Positions 1 to 8,191 of a stretch of 32,447 nucleotides of DNA are shown here, piece after piece. How positions within the stretch are numbered: the stretch's first letter is position 1; every line of letters begins with the position of its first letter. The notes under the pieces were generated by a model. It saw only the letters and a program-made list of their open reading frames with translations, had not been told where the DNA came from and searched no databases. Origin of the DNA: Verrucomicrobiota bacterium (GTDB lineage: Bacteria > Verrucomicrobiota > Verrucomicrobiia > Limisphaerales > JADLHS01); NCBI GenBank assembly GCA_029573725.1, contig JAKQDQ010000012.1:1-32447 (forward strand), in the 5' to 3' direction. The translations under genes and the position numbers were made by a program.

Positions 1-1
1 G

Positions 2-1651
2 GGGAGTCTGCAATTCCGGCCGGTGGCCGACGGGCACGGGACGGCGGTGGTGACGGTGACGGTGGATGACGGGCAGGCGGTGAGCAACACGGTGACGCGG
101 AGCTTCACGGTGAGGGTGAATGCGGTGAACGACGCGCCGACGATTTCAACCATTGCGGGTTTGACCGTGGTTTCCGACACCAACAGCGGTCCCGTGGCGT
201 TTACCATCAATGACAAGGACACTCCGCTTAACAGCCTGAGCCTGACTGCCGCTTCAACGCAGCCCGCCATCATTTCCCCGGCGGGCATCATGTTCGGCGG
301 CAGTGGGACGAACCGCACCGTGCGGATCACCCCGACGCCGGGTTCGTCCGGGGTTGTGGGTATTACCGTAACCGTGAGCGATGGTGCGGCGTCGGCCAGC
401 ACCATGTTCAATGTGACGGTGCAAAAGCCGCAACCGGCGGTGGGTCAGTTGTCGGTGGTGAAAAATGGCGAGGGCACGGTGATTCCCGATCTGGAAAACA
501 TGACGTTGATTGTAGGACAAACTTACACCGTCACGGCGGTGCCGGCGGCAGGATATCTCTTTTCGAGTTGGAGTGGCAGCGTTGCGTCAACTTCGCCAAC
601 GCTGACCTTTACGATGAGTTCCAACACGGTGATTCAAGTTAACTTTATCGCCGACCCCTACGTGGCGGCCGCCGGAACGTATAATGGGTTGTTTAATGAA
701 ACGGATGAAGTGCGGCTGGAAAGCTCCGGAAACTTCAACGTCTATGTGAATGCCCAGGGCCAGTACTCGGCCTGGGTGCAGATGGGTTATATTCGTTATC
801 CGTTTAGCGGCGTCTTGAGCCAGGAGCTGCGCGCGACCAATACCCTCGCTCGATGGGAGCAAAGCCCGGTGGTCGTGGAGTTGCTGGTGGGGCAGGGCGG
901 CAGCGCGGGACAGATTTTTGGGCGCATAACGGACGGGCGCTGGACGGCGCAGCTCTCAGGAGGACGTCCAGCGTCCCGTTCCGCCCTGGCGGGCGAATAC
1001 ACGGCGGTCTTTCCGGGAATTGCCGGCGACCTCTCGCGCCCGGCCGGGGACGGTTTCGCCACCATTCATGTGGCGTCGGATGGGTTGGCGACCATGAACG
1101 GCACGCTGGCGGACGGACGGAGTTTCATGCAATCCGCCTATATCACCGTGGATGGCGATTGGCCGCTCGGAGTTTCGCTGTATGCGGGGAAGGGACTGAT
1201 TCTGAGCTGGGTCAGTTTCACCAACCAGCCCGCGAGCGACCTGAGCGGAGACATGGTTTGGCTCAAGCAGGCCGGGGATGGCACCTCGAGTTATCCGCTC
1301 GGGTTCGCCTTCGGCACCAAAGTGGTCGGGTCGGCCTACGTCGCGCCGGCGCCGGCGGGGAAGGCGGTGGACCTTTCCGGCGGTGTGGTCAGCTTCAGTG
1401 GCGGGGATCTGGTGATTCCGTTCCATAACGTGGTCAGCGTCAATGCCGGCAGCCAGGTGGTCAACTTGAGTCCGAACCTGCTGAATTTCCGGATAACCCC
1501 CGGTTCTGGATTGTTTACAGGGGAGGTGCAGTCTCCCGATGGCGGTCCAACGCGGACATTCAACGGGGTGCTCTTGCAAAAACTCAATGCGGGGTACGGC
1601 ACATTGAGCGGGACGTCCCTGTCCAGCCGCGTGGTCTTGCAGGCTCCGTAA
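2..1651 (+). CDS. Secreted cadherin-like/InlB-repeat protein, 5' truncated by window edge
   Basis: The frame is open to the first base of the window, so the true start lies upstream and only the last 549 residues are seen. Reading from position 2, an Ig/cadherin-like repeat ending in the usual VNDAPTIS linker is followed by a second such repeat (about residues 50-140). A divergent InlB-type bacterial repeat follows (about 150-215, with GQTYTVTAVPAAGYLFSSW and a final VNF strand). The last 330 residues are a Gly-rich beta region with GTYNGLF, FATIHVASDGLATMNGTLADG, SLYAGKG and a closing FNGVLLQKLNAGYGTLSG stretch. I know this C-terminal module only from verrucomicrobial extracellular proteins; it has no function I can name. 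An extracellular or cell-surface location is inferred. No catalytic motif is visible. A secreted subtilase gene follows 86 bases later on the same strand, so the two may form one export-related locus. Confidence 0.8.
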   Translation, partial: GSLQFRPVADGHGTAVVTVTVDDGQAVSNTVTRSFTVRVNAVNDAPTISTIAGLTVVSDTNSGPVAFTINDKDTPLNSLSLTAASTQPAIISPAGIMFGGSGTNRTVRITPTPGSSGVVGITVTVSDGAASASTMFNVTVQKPQPAVGQLSVVKNGEGTVIPDLENMTLIVGQTYTVTAVPAAGYLFSSWSGSVASTSPTLTFTMSSNTVIQVNFIADPYVAAAGTYNGLFNETDEVRLESSGNFNVYVNAQGQYSAWVQMGYIRYPFSGVLSQELRATNTLARWEQSPVVVELLVGQGGSAGQIFGRITDGRWTAQLSGGRPASRSALAGEYTAVFPGIAGDLSRPAGDGFATIHVASDGLATMNGTLADGRSFMQSAYITVDGDWPLGVSLYAGKGLILSWVSFTNQPASDLSGDMVWLKQAGDGTSSYPLGFAFGTKVVGSAYVAPAPAGKAVDLSGGVVSFSGGDLVIPFHNVVSVNAGSQVVNLSPNLLNFRITPGSGLFTGEVQSPDGGPTRTFNGVLLQKLNAGYGTLSGTSLSSRVVLQAP

Positions 1652-1737
1652 CACCGGCAGATTTTCACTGTCGCCGGGCGGCTCATGGGCTCAAGCGGAT
1701 CGTGTTGAACTGCTCCGGCCCAAAGCATAGGACATCA

Positions 1738-4700
1738 ATGACACGCGCTTGCCCGATAAACGGCGAAAGACGTATCGGAAGCCGGCTGGGATTGTTGGCA
1801 ATCCTGGTCGCGCTGCGTTTTGGGGTTGCGAGCGGGCTCGCTGCGCCGGAAAACGTGCGCGTGAGTGATCCAGTCCTGGCGGAGCAGTTGGTTGAGCGCG
1901 GCGGCAAGGTGCTTGCCGACTACGGCAGTTTCAAAATCATGCGCACCGGGAGTGACACCACTGCGGCCTTGCGCGGCGGGCGTGTTCAACCGGCGGCCGG
2001 CGCGGTGCATTTGAACGCGCGGAAAATCCTCACGCGCCACATCGCCAAGCAACGTCCACGGTCCGTCCGGGAACGGCAGAGCGGGCCGGAATTCCACCTG
2101 GTTCAATTTGTCGGTCCGATCAAGCCCGAATGGCGCGGGCAGTTGCAGCAGCTGGGCGTGACCATCGTGAGTTATGTTCCGGCCAATGCCTATCTGATCC
2201 GCGGTGACGCGAACGCCTTGGCGCGCGTACAAGCCTGGGCGGCGGGCGCCGAGCACGTGCAATGGGACGATGCATATCTGGCGGCAGACAAATTGGCCCC
2301 CGGCATCCGTCGGCGGCCGGAGGGCGGCGGGCGCGCGGCGGAAACCAACCGGCTGTTTGCCGTGCAATTGATTGAAGCGGCGGAAGCCACACCGCAGACC
2401 CTGGCCCTGATTGATGCGATCAAACTTCATCCGATCGAACGTGATTTCCGGGTCTTGCATTACCGGAATCTCCTCGTGCGCCTGCCGCTGGAGCGGTTGG
2501 AGGATTTGAGCGAGCGACCTGATGTGGTTTCGATTCAACCTTATCAGGAACCGTTGCCCCGGGATGAGCGCCAGACGCAAATCCTCGCCGGCAACCTGTC
2601 CGGTTCGCAACCGGCCGGCCCCGGTTATCTGGCCTGGCTGGCGCAGAAAGGGTTCACCCAGGCGCAGTTTGATGCGTCGGGATTCATTGTGGATGTCACT
2701 GACAGCGGCATTGACAACGGCACGACCGCGCCCGGGCATCCGGCGTTGTATCGTCAGTCCAACCCGGCGTTGGGGAGTCGGGTGGTGTATCACCGGTTGT
2801 TCGGGCAGCCCCATGCCGGCAGCACCTTGGCGGGACTGGACGGCCACGGGAATCTCAACGCGCATATTCTGGCGGGCTACGCGGCCCATCCCCCCGGATT
2901 TCCGCATACCGACAGTGCGGGATTCCAATACGATCTGGGCGTTTGTCCGTTTGTGCGCATCGGCGCGTCGGTCGTGTTCGATCCGGAGCAATTCACGCAT
3001 CCGGATTACGTGGAGTTACAAGCCAGCGCTTATCACGAGGGGGCACGCATTAGCGTGAACAGCTGGGGAGCGGCGGATAATTCGTATTCGATTGATGCCC
3101 AGGCGTATGATGCCCTGGTGCGCGACGCCCAGCCCGCCGGAGCGGCGTATGCCGCCGCGGGAAATCAGGAGATGGTGATCTTGTTCGCGGCCGGCAATGG
3201 GGGGCCGGCGGCGAATTCCGTCGGCGCGCCGGGCACCGCCAAGAACGTGATCACTGTGGGCGCTTCGGAAAACGTGCGCTCCTTGAACACGGCCAATGGC
3301 GGGCTGAGCGCGTTTGGCAGCGATGGCGGTGGGTACACGGACTGGAATGCCGACCAGGCGGATGACGTTGCCCTGTTTTCCAGTCGCGGACCGTGCCGCG
3401 ACGGGCGGCAGAAACCGGATTTGGTGGCGCCGGGAACCCATGTGGTTGGCGGAGTCCCACAGAACCTCTTGACGTTGGACGGTCTGGGCGTCGCGTTGTC
3501 GGGCTTCAAGGCTTCCTCAATCCTGGCGTTGAGCGGCAGCGGCACCGCCGGCAGTCCCGCCAATTTCTTTCCGCAAGGCCAGGAGTTTTACACCGTCTCC
3601 TCGGGAACGAGTCATGCCACACCCGCCGTCGCCGGCGCCTGTGCCCTGCTGCGACAATATTTTCTGAATCACAACTGGCCGGCGCCCAGTCCGGCAATGA
3701 CCAAGGCGTATTTGATGAATGCCGCCCGCTACCTGACCGGTGCCGGCGCCAATGACGACCTTTGGTCGGCCGGGCAGGGCCTTGGCGCGGTTTGGTTGGA
3801 TCGCGCGTTCGATGCCGTGCCGCGGATGTTGCGGGATCAGGAGGAGAACGATGTTTTCACCGCTTCGGGACAAACCCGGGTGTTTACCGGCCGGATTGCG
3901 CGCGCCGACAAGCCCGTGCGCGTGACGCTGGCCTGGACGGACGCGCCAGGCAGCACCGTGGGCGATGCGTTCAATAACGATCTGGATTTGCTGGTGCAAC
4001 TGGGTTCGAACCAATATCACGGCAACGTTTTCAGTGGTCCGCATTCCGTGCCGGGCGGCGCCGCGGATCCGCGGAACAATGTCGAGAGCGTTTGGCTGCC
4101 TGCCGGTTTCTCGGGCGACATCGTGGTGACGGTCATTGCGGCCAACATCAATTCGGATGGGGTGCCGAATAACGGCGGTCCGCTGGACCAGGATTTTGCC
4201 CTGGTCATTTACAATGCCACCAACACCCCAATCCCGCTCCTTCGGGCCACCGCCGCCCCGCTCGTTGCCGAAGGCTTCACGCCGGCCAACCAGGCGGCAG
4301 ACCCGGGGGAACGGGTCACGTTGCAACTCGTCCTGGAAAATTACGGTACCCGGGGCGCATCCAATCTGTGGGTGACGTTGCTGGCCACCAACGGTGTGGT
4401 CGAGCCAGGCGGCGCGGTGCCCTATGGCGAATTGACTCCCGGTTCCGCCCCGGTGGAACGGAGCTTCACCTTTGTGGCGGACGGTCAATGCGGCGGAGTC
4501 ATTTCCCCGACGTTTCATCTGCAGGACGCCCATGGCGATTTGGGGTTGTTGAGTGTGGATCTGCCAGTGGGCGAACGAATCATCACCGCACAGCAGTTCA
4601 CCAATGTCACGGAGTTGATCATCCCCGACAGCGGCCCGGCCTCGGTGTATCCCAGTCCGATCACGGTGACGGGGATGCCGGGCCGGATCGTTGCCGTGAC

Positions 4701-6018
4701 CGCGACGCTGCATGGGGTGACGCACGCCTGGCCGGAAGACCTGGACGTTTTGCTGGTCGGGCCGGACGGGCAAAAAGCCGTGCTGCTGTCGGACGGCGGC
4801 GGCGGCAACTCCTGTTCCAACGTCACCTTGAGTTTTTCCGATGCCGCCGCCCACGGCCTTGCGCAAGGCGGACCGGTGGCCAGCGGGACGTACAAGCCGA
4901 CGAATTATGGTTTGATCGGGGACTACTTTTCCAGTCCGGCCCCGGACGGTCCGTATGCCGTCCAGTTGAGCGCGTTTCACGGGGGCGACCCCAATGGAAA
5001 CTGGCTGCTCTTTGTTCAGGATGACAGTGCCATGTCCAGCGGCCGGCTGCTGGGGGGGTGGAGTCTGGCCCTCACCACGTCGAATCTGGTTTGTGCTGCG
5101 GCTGGGGCGACCGTTGCCGATCTTGAAATTCTCACCCAGTTGGCGACCAATTCCCTCCTGACCTGGAGCAATTTCATCATGACGATGGTCGTGACCAATC
5201 ACGGCCCCGCTCCGGCGACGTTTGTCACGGTGAGCAATCAATTCCCGGCGAGCTATCTGTTGGATGACGTGATCGCGAGCCGCGGGGCGTGGGCGGTGGC
5301 GAATTCCACGGGACATTGGGACATTGGTGCGCTCAACCCCGGGGAAGCCGTCAATCTGGAGTTGTCCGGAAGGTGTTTGTTGCCGGGGCAGTTTGTCAAT
5401 GTGAGCACGGTGCGGAGTTTCACCGCCGATGCTGCGCTGGCCAACAACAGTGCGACCTTGACCCTGTCCGTGGTCAAGGGGGACGGCAGCGGATTGGGGA
5501 TCGGGTCAAATCGTCCTCCGTCATTGGCGGTGCTGCCGGACCGGGTGGTGCATGCCGGCAGCCAGGTCCATTTTGTGGCCACGGCAACGGATCCCGATTC
5601 CCCCGCCACTGAACTGACCTTTGCGTTGTTAAGCGGCGCACCGCCCACCGCCACGCTGAATCCCGTTTCTGGAGAATTCCTCTGGCAAACGCTGGATGCG
5701 GATGCTCATACGACCAATGCCATCACCATCCAGGTGGCGGATGCGGGCGACCCGCCCCAACTGGACACGCGGACATTCCATGTTGCGGTGCAATCCCGTC
5801 CCCTGATGGCGCAGATCCTGCGCCGGCCGGACGCGGTCGTGATCAGCTGGTCCGCAATCCCCGGCCAGCAGTACCAGCTGGAGGGCACCACCAATTTGCT
5901 GGGCAACCTTTGGGAGCCCTTGGGGCCGGCGGTGTCTGCCATGAGTTCCGAGATTTTCTGCACCAATCCCCTGCCAACTGCCTGGCAACAATTCTATCGC
6001 GTGCGCGTTGTGCCCTGA
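1738..6018 (+). CDS. Secreted subtilisin-like serine peptidase (S8) with P-domain and C-terminal Ig-type repeats
   Basis: This 1426-residue S8 peptidase should cleave proteins outside the cytoplasm. From the ATG at 1738 the first 35 residues are basic then hydrophobic (LGLLAILVALRFGVASGLA), a signal peptide. The catalytic triad is visible: Asp322 in VTDSGIDNG, His370 in LDGHGNLNAHILAG and Ser625 in SSGTSHATPAVAG; the oxyanion Asn is probably in NSWGAADN. A region at about 945-1120 (ITVTGMPGRIVAVTATLHGV, DLDVLLVGPDG, GNWLLFVQDD) fits the proprotein-convertase P-domain. A DUF11-like region (about 1120-1245), a cadherin/Ig-like repeat (about 1270-1360) and a short tail ending WQQFYRVRVVP follow. 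A GTG at 1702 is an in-frame alternative start but would put 12 residues before the signal peptide. TTGAAC-N17-TAGGAC just before 1738 is a weak promoter candidate. The physiological substrate is unknown. Confidence 0.92.
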   Translation: MTRACPINGERRIGSRLGLLAILVALRFGVASGLAAPENVRVSDPVLAEQLVERGGKVLADYGSFKIMRTGSDTTAALRGGRVQPAAGAVHLNARKILTRHIAKQRPRSVRERQSGPEFHLVQFVGPIKPEWRGQLQQLGVTIVSYVPANAYLIRGDANALARVQAWAAGAEHVQWDDAYLAADKLAPGIRRRPEGGGRAAETNRLFAVQLIEAAEATPQTLALIDAIKLHPIERDFRVLHYRNLLVRLPLERLEDLSERPDVVSIQPYQEPLPRDERQTQILAGNLSGSQPAGPGYLAWLAQKGFTQAQFDASGFIVDVTDSGIDNGTTAPGHPALYRQSNPALGSRVVYHRLFGQPHAGSTLAGLDGHGNLNAHILAGYAAHPPGFPHTDSAGFQYDLGVCPFVRIGASVVFDPEQFTHPDYVELQASAYHEGARISVNSWGAADNSYSIDAQAYDALVRDAQPAGAAYAAAGNQEMVILFAAGNGGPAANSVGAPGTAKNVITVGASENVRSLNTANGGLSAFGSDGGGYTDWNADQADDVALFSSRGPCRDGRQKPDLVAPGTHVVGGVPQNLLTLDGLGVALSGFKASSILALSGSGTAGSPANFFPQGQEFYTVSSGTSHATPAVAGACALLRQYFLNHNWPAPSPAMTKAYLMNAARYLTGAGANDDLWSAGQGLGAVWLDRAFDAVPRMLRDQEENDVFTASGQTRVFTGRIARADKPVRVTLAWTDAPGSTVGDAFNNDLDLLVQLGSNQYHGNVFSGPHSVPGGAADPRNNVESVWLPAGFSGDIVVTVIAANINSDGVPNNGGPLDQDFALVIYNATNTPIPLLRATAAPLVAEGFTPANQAADPGERVTLQLVLENYGTRGASNLWVTLLATNGVVEPGGAVPYGELTPGSAPVERSFTFVADGQCGGVISPTFHLQDAHGDLGLLSVDLPVGERIITAQQFTNVTELIIPDSGPASVYPSPITVTGMPGRIVAVTATLHGVTHAWPEDLDVLLVGPDGQKAVLLSDGGGGNSCSNVTLSFSDAAAHGLAQGGPVASGTYKPTNYGLIGDYFSSPAPDGPYAVQLSAFHGGDPNGNWLLFVQDDSAMSSGRLLGGWSLALTTSNLVCAAAGATVADLEILTQLATNSLLTWSNFIMTMVVTNHGPAPATFVTVSNQFPASYLLDDVIASRGAWAVANSTGHWDIGALNPGEAVNLELSGRCLLPGQFVNVSTVRSFTADAALANNSATLTLSVVKGDGSGLGIGSNRPPSLAVLPDRVVHAGSQVHFVATATDPDSPATELTFALLSGAPPTATLNPVSGEFLWQTLDADAHTTNAITIQVADAGDPPQLDTRTFHVAVQSRPLMAQILRRPDAVVISWSAIPGQQYQLEGTTNLLGNLWEPLGPAVSAMSSEIFCTNPLPTAWQQFYRVRVVP

Positions 6019-6071
6019 TCGGGCCGGCGCGGCCGGAGCGGTTTGGTTGCGACGGCGGCCAAGAAATTCTT

Positions 6072-6100
6072 TTGCAATTCGTCGTTTTCCGAAACAATAT
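6072..6100 (+). promoter_or_regulatory. Sigma70-like promoter, -10 box 6 bases before GTG start
   Basis: TTGCAA (6072-6077), 17-base spacer, CAATAT (6095-6100); the GTG at 6107 lies six bases further. No Shine-Dalgarno sequence fits in between, so the transcript would begin at or next to the start codon. Predicted by eye only. Confidence 0.45.
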
Positions 6101-6106
6101 CCTTCC

Positions 6107-6481
6107 GTGACCGCGCCCCTGGCCCTGCTGTGTTACGAAGAGATTCTTCCTGGTTCCCAACTGGTGAACCGTCTTCAAGATCAAGGTTATCGGGTGCAGA
6201 CCATTGCCCGGGCGTCCGAGCTGGCGGCGGTGGCGACCGGCAGTGGCGCGATGCTGCTCCTGCTGGATCTGGCCTCCCAGCAGCGGAATGCTTGCGACGC
6301 CATCCGCCAGGTGCGCAACGTGGCGGAAACCGCCCATCTCCCCATCATTGCGTTTGCCGATGAGGCGGAGGTTGAACTGCAAGCCTCCGCCAAGGCTGCC
6401 GGGGCCAGCCTGGTGACGACGGACGCCGCCATCCTGATTCACCTGGAGCAATTGATCGAACAAGCCTTGCGGGTGGACTAA
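6107..6481 (+). CDS. Degenerate response-regulator receiver-like protein
   Basis: The protein is 124 residues, the size of a single CheY-like receiver domain. It begins TAPLALLCYEEILPGSQLV and shows the alternating beta/alpha pattern: strand LALLCYEE, helix QLVNRLQDQ, strand MLLLLDLAS, strand HLPIIAFADE. The Asp in LLLLDL sits where the phospho-acceptor of receivers lies. The acidic pair after strand 1 is not canonical, the Thr/Ser after strand 4 is Ala (IIAFAD), and the Lys of strand 5 is absent (ASLVTTDAAI). It may therefore be a pseudo-receiver that does not follow normal phosphorylation. There is no output domain and no kinase nearby. The open frame extends back to 6008, overlapping the peptidase end, but the conserved-looking part and the promoter at 6072-6100 favour the GTG at 6107. 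Its role is unknown; partner regulation is inference. Confidence 0.72.
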   Translation: MTAPLALLCYEEILPGSQLVNRLQDQGYRVQTIARASELAAVATGSGAMLLLLDLASQQRNACDAIRQVRNVAETAHLPIIAFADEAEVELQASAKAAGASLVTTDAAILIHLEQLIEQALRVD

Positions 6482-6520
6482 CCATGTCCGTCAAACCGCG
6501 GCCGGCGGGGGCCTCCCGAA

Positions 6521-6540
6521 CCGCAACTGAATCGTTGCGG
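6521..6540 (+). terminator. Possible hairpin terminator after receiver-like gene
   Basis: Perfect 7-bp inverted repeat CCGCAAC / GTTGCGG with a six-base loop, 39 bases after the stop of the receiver-like gene and upstream of the cold-shock promoter. There is no T-tract, only ACTTTCC after it, so this is a weak call. Confidence 0.3.
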
Positions 6541-6593
6541 ACTTTCCGGTTTGCGGGGGGCCGGCAGCAACCCGGCGGGGAGAAAACAAAGTC

Positions 6594-6621
6594 TTGACGT
6601 CCGTTTAATTGGTTTTATTGT
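6594..6621 (+). promoter_or_regulatory. Promoter of the cold-shock gene, long leader
   Basis: TTGACG (6594-6599), 16-base spacer, TATTGT (6616-6621). Transcription from about 6628 would leave a leader of roughly 90 bases before the ATG at 6721. A clear Shine-Dalgarno AGGAGA lies at about 6709-6714. Long structured leaders are common for cold-shock mRNAs, so thermal or post-transcriptional control is possible. Confidence 0.55.
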
Positions 6622-6720
6622 CGCCACTGTTGCCACGTTCGGACACCCGCCGATCGACGGGTTCAGAATACCCCGGGCTTGGCGCACCTAAAACTCAGGT
6701 AATGCTTAGGAGAGACATGT

Positions 6721-6933
6721 ATGGCAAGTGGCAAAGTTAAGTGGTTCGACAACAAAAAGGGGTTTGGCTTTATTGCCCAGGAAACCGGCCAGGATGTTTT
6801 CGTGCATCACACGTCCATCATGGGCGGTGGATTCAAGACCTTGGACGAAGGCGAAGTCGTCACGTTCGAGGTCATTACCAGTGACAAAGGTCTCAAGGCT
6901 CAGAACGTTCAACGCAACCAGCCGCAGGCTTAA
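6721..6933 (+). CDS. Cold-shock domain protein (CspA family)
   Basis: A 70-residue single cold-shock domain of standard length. It has the opening GKVKWFDNKKGFGFI, which contains RNP1 (KGFGFI, residues 13-18), and RNP2 (DVFVHH, about 25-30), followed by the usual acidic turn LDEGEVVTFEV. Family members bind single-stranded RNA and DNA in the cytoplasm and melt mRNA secondary structure after a temperature drop or during growth. The ATG at 6721 is preceded by AGGAGA at good spacing, one of the few strong ribosome binding sites in this window. It has its own promoter and is probably monocistronic. The short C-terminal tail RNQPQA is ordinary. Whether it is cold-induced or constitutive cannot be told from sequence. 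Confidence 0.97.
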   Translation: MASGKVKWFDNKKGFGFIAQETGQDVFVHHTSIMGGGFKTLDEGEVVTFEVITSDKGLKAQNVQRNQPQA

Positions 6934-6988
6934 TCTCCCCCCTCACCCGCTTGGTAACATCCGTGTCGCGGCTCACCCCCGGAGCGGC

Positions 6989-6994
6989 TAGATT
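6989..6994 (+). promoter_or_regulatory. -10-like box TAGATT six bases before hemW start
   Basis: TAGATT at 6989-6994 is followed by TTCTCC and the ATG at 7001. No good -35 hexamer stands 16-19 bases upstream, so support comes mainly from the same arrangement at other genes in this window. No Shine-Dalgarno sequence is visible. Confidence 0.35.
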
Positions 6995-7000
6995 TTCTCC

Positions 7001-8188
7001 ATGCCGGTTACGACCGCAGTCGAGAGTTTGTACGTGCATGTCCCGTTTTGCGCGCGGAAGTGTGAGTACTGTGCATTTTACTCCGAGGCCTCCACCGGGG
7101 CGGTGATCCATCGTTACGTGCGCGCGCTGGCACGGGAATTCGAGCTCGTCGCGCCGGATTTGCGACCGCGCACCATTTTCTTTGGCGGTGGCACGCCTTC
7201 CCTGCTCAATCTCCAACAGTGGGAGACCGTTCTGCGCGCCCTGCAGCGGCTCAACCTGCTCGGGGCCGCGGAGTTTACCGTGGAGTGCAATCCCGCCACC
7301 ATCTCGCTCGACAAGGCGCGGTTGTTGCGCGCGTTTGGTGTCAACCGCATCTCAATGGGCGTGCAATCGTTTGATGAAGACCTGCTGCAGCGCCTCGGCC
7401 GGGTGCATTCCCGCGCGATGGTTTTCAAGTCTTTCAATGTCCTGCGCCAGGCCGGGTTTGAAAACATCAACCTGGATCTCATGTTCGCCCTTCCCGGGCA
7501 GACCATGGAGGTCTGGCGTGCCACACTGGATGAAGCCCTCGCGCTCGGCAGTGAGCATCTTTCCTGTTACGAAGTAATCTACGAGGAAGACACGCCGTTG
7601 TATGCCCAGATGCAGGCCGGGCGCTTCGAGGTAAATGAGGAACTGGCCGCCGGGATGTTCGAAGAGCTGGTCGCCCGTACCGCTGCCGCTGGATTCCAGC
7701 AGTACGAGATCGCCAATTTTGCGCGCACCAAACCTTCCGGACGGGGACCGGGCGCGCCGCCGCATCCGGATCCGCTGCTGCCGGCACTGGCTTGCCGGCA
7801 TAATGTCAATTATTGGCGGGGTGGCGACTTTTATGGTCTGGGGCCGAGCGCAACCAGTTACGTCCGCGGTCGGCGCACGAAAAATTGGGCCAGCACCCGG
7901 CTCTATTGCGAACAACTGGAAGCCGGCCGCCGCGCCATTGAATCGCAGGAAACGCTGCCGCCGTTGCAACGCGCCGGGGAAACCGCCGCCTTTGGACTGC
8001 GCATGAATGCCGGCTGGCCGTTTGACGATTTCGAGCACGTCACCGGCATGGATTTGCGGCGCGATTGGGCCGCGGACATGGCGAAGTTGGTGCGTCAGGG
8101 CTGGGCGCAGCTCTCCGCCGAGCGCTTCCGGCTCACTCCCCAGGGCCTGCGTTTTGCCGATGCCGCCGCGGCGATGTTTCTGCGTTGA
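7001..8188 (+). CDS. hemW: HemW-like radical SAM heme chaperone (coproporphyrinogen III oxidase-like)
   Basis: A 395-residue radical SAM protein. The [4Fe-4S]/SAM motif CARKCEYC gives Cys17, Cys21 and Cys24 with no extra Cys after the third, which fits HemW rather than the HemN oxidase. FFGGGTPSLL (about 61-70), VNRISMGVQSFDEDLLQRLGR and LDLMFALPGQT are typical family blocks. The C-terminal winged-helix region follows CRHNVNYWRGGDFYGLGPSA. HemW proteins are thought to bind heme and insert it into respiratory enzymes; many are annotated as coproporphyrinogen oxidase. Between FAR and the conserved CRHN (residues about 243-264) there is an extra stretch of roughly 20 residues rich in Pro and Gly (GRGPGAPPHPDPLLPA) that I do not expect in this family. 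rsmI starts three bases after the stop, so the two are probably co-transcribed. Confidence 0.9.
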   Translation: MPVTTAVESLYVHVPFCARKCEYCAFYSEASTGAVIHRYVRALAREFELVAPDLRPRTIFFGGGTPSLLNLQQWETVLRALQRLNLLGAAEFTVECNPATISLDKARLLRAFGVNRISMGVQSFDEDLLQRLGRVHSRAMVFKSFNVLRQAGFENINLDLMFALPGQTMEVWRATLDEALALGSEHLSCYEVIYEEDTPLYAQMQAGRFEVNEELAAGMFEELVARTAAAGFQQYEIANFARTKPSGRGPGAPPHPDPLLPALACRHNVNYWRGGDFYGLGPSATSYVRGRRTKNWASTRLYCEQLEAGRRAIESQETLPPLQRAGETAAFGLRMNAGWPFDDFEHVTGMDLRRDWAADMAKLVRQGWAQLSAERFRLTPQGLRFADAAAAMFLR

Positions 8189-8191
8189 ACC

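Noticed and set aside
956..1654. 232-codon minus-strand frame opposite the cadherin/InlB-repeat protein
   Set aside because: No family resemblance, and the plus-strand protein has clear Ig and InlB repeats over the same bases.
3517..5316. 599-codon open frame antisense to the subtilase gene (and a 421-codon one at 1735-3000)
   Set aside because: They lie opposite a gene with an intact catalytic triad and P-domain. The translations are Arg/His/Gln-rich with no motif, typical of the antisense of GC-rich coding DNA.
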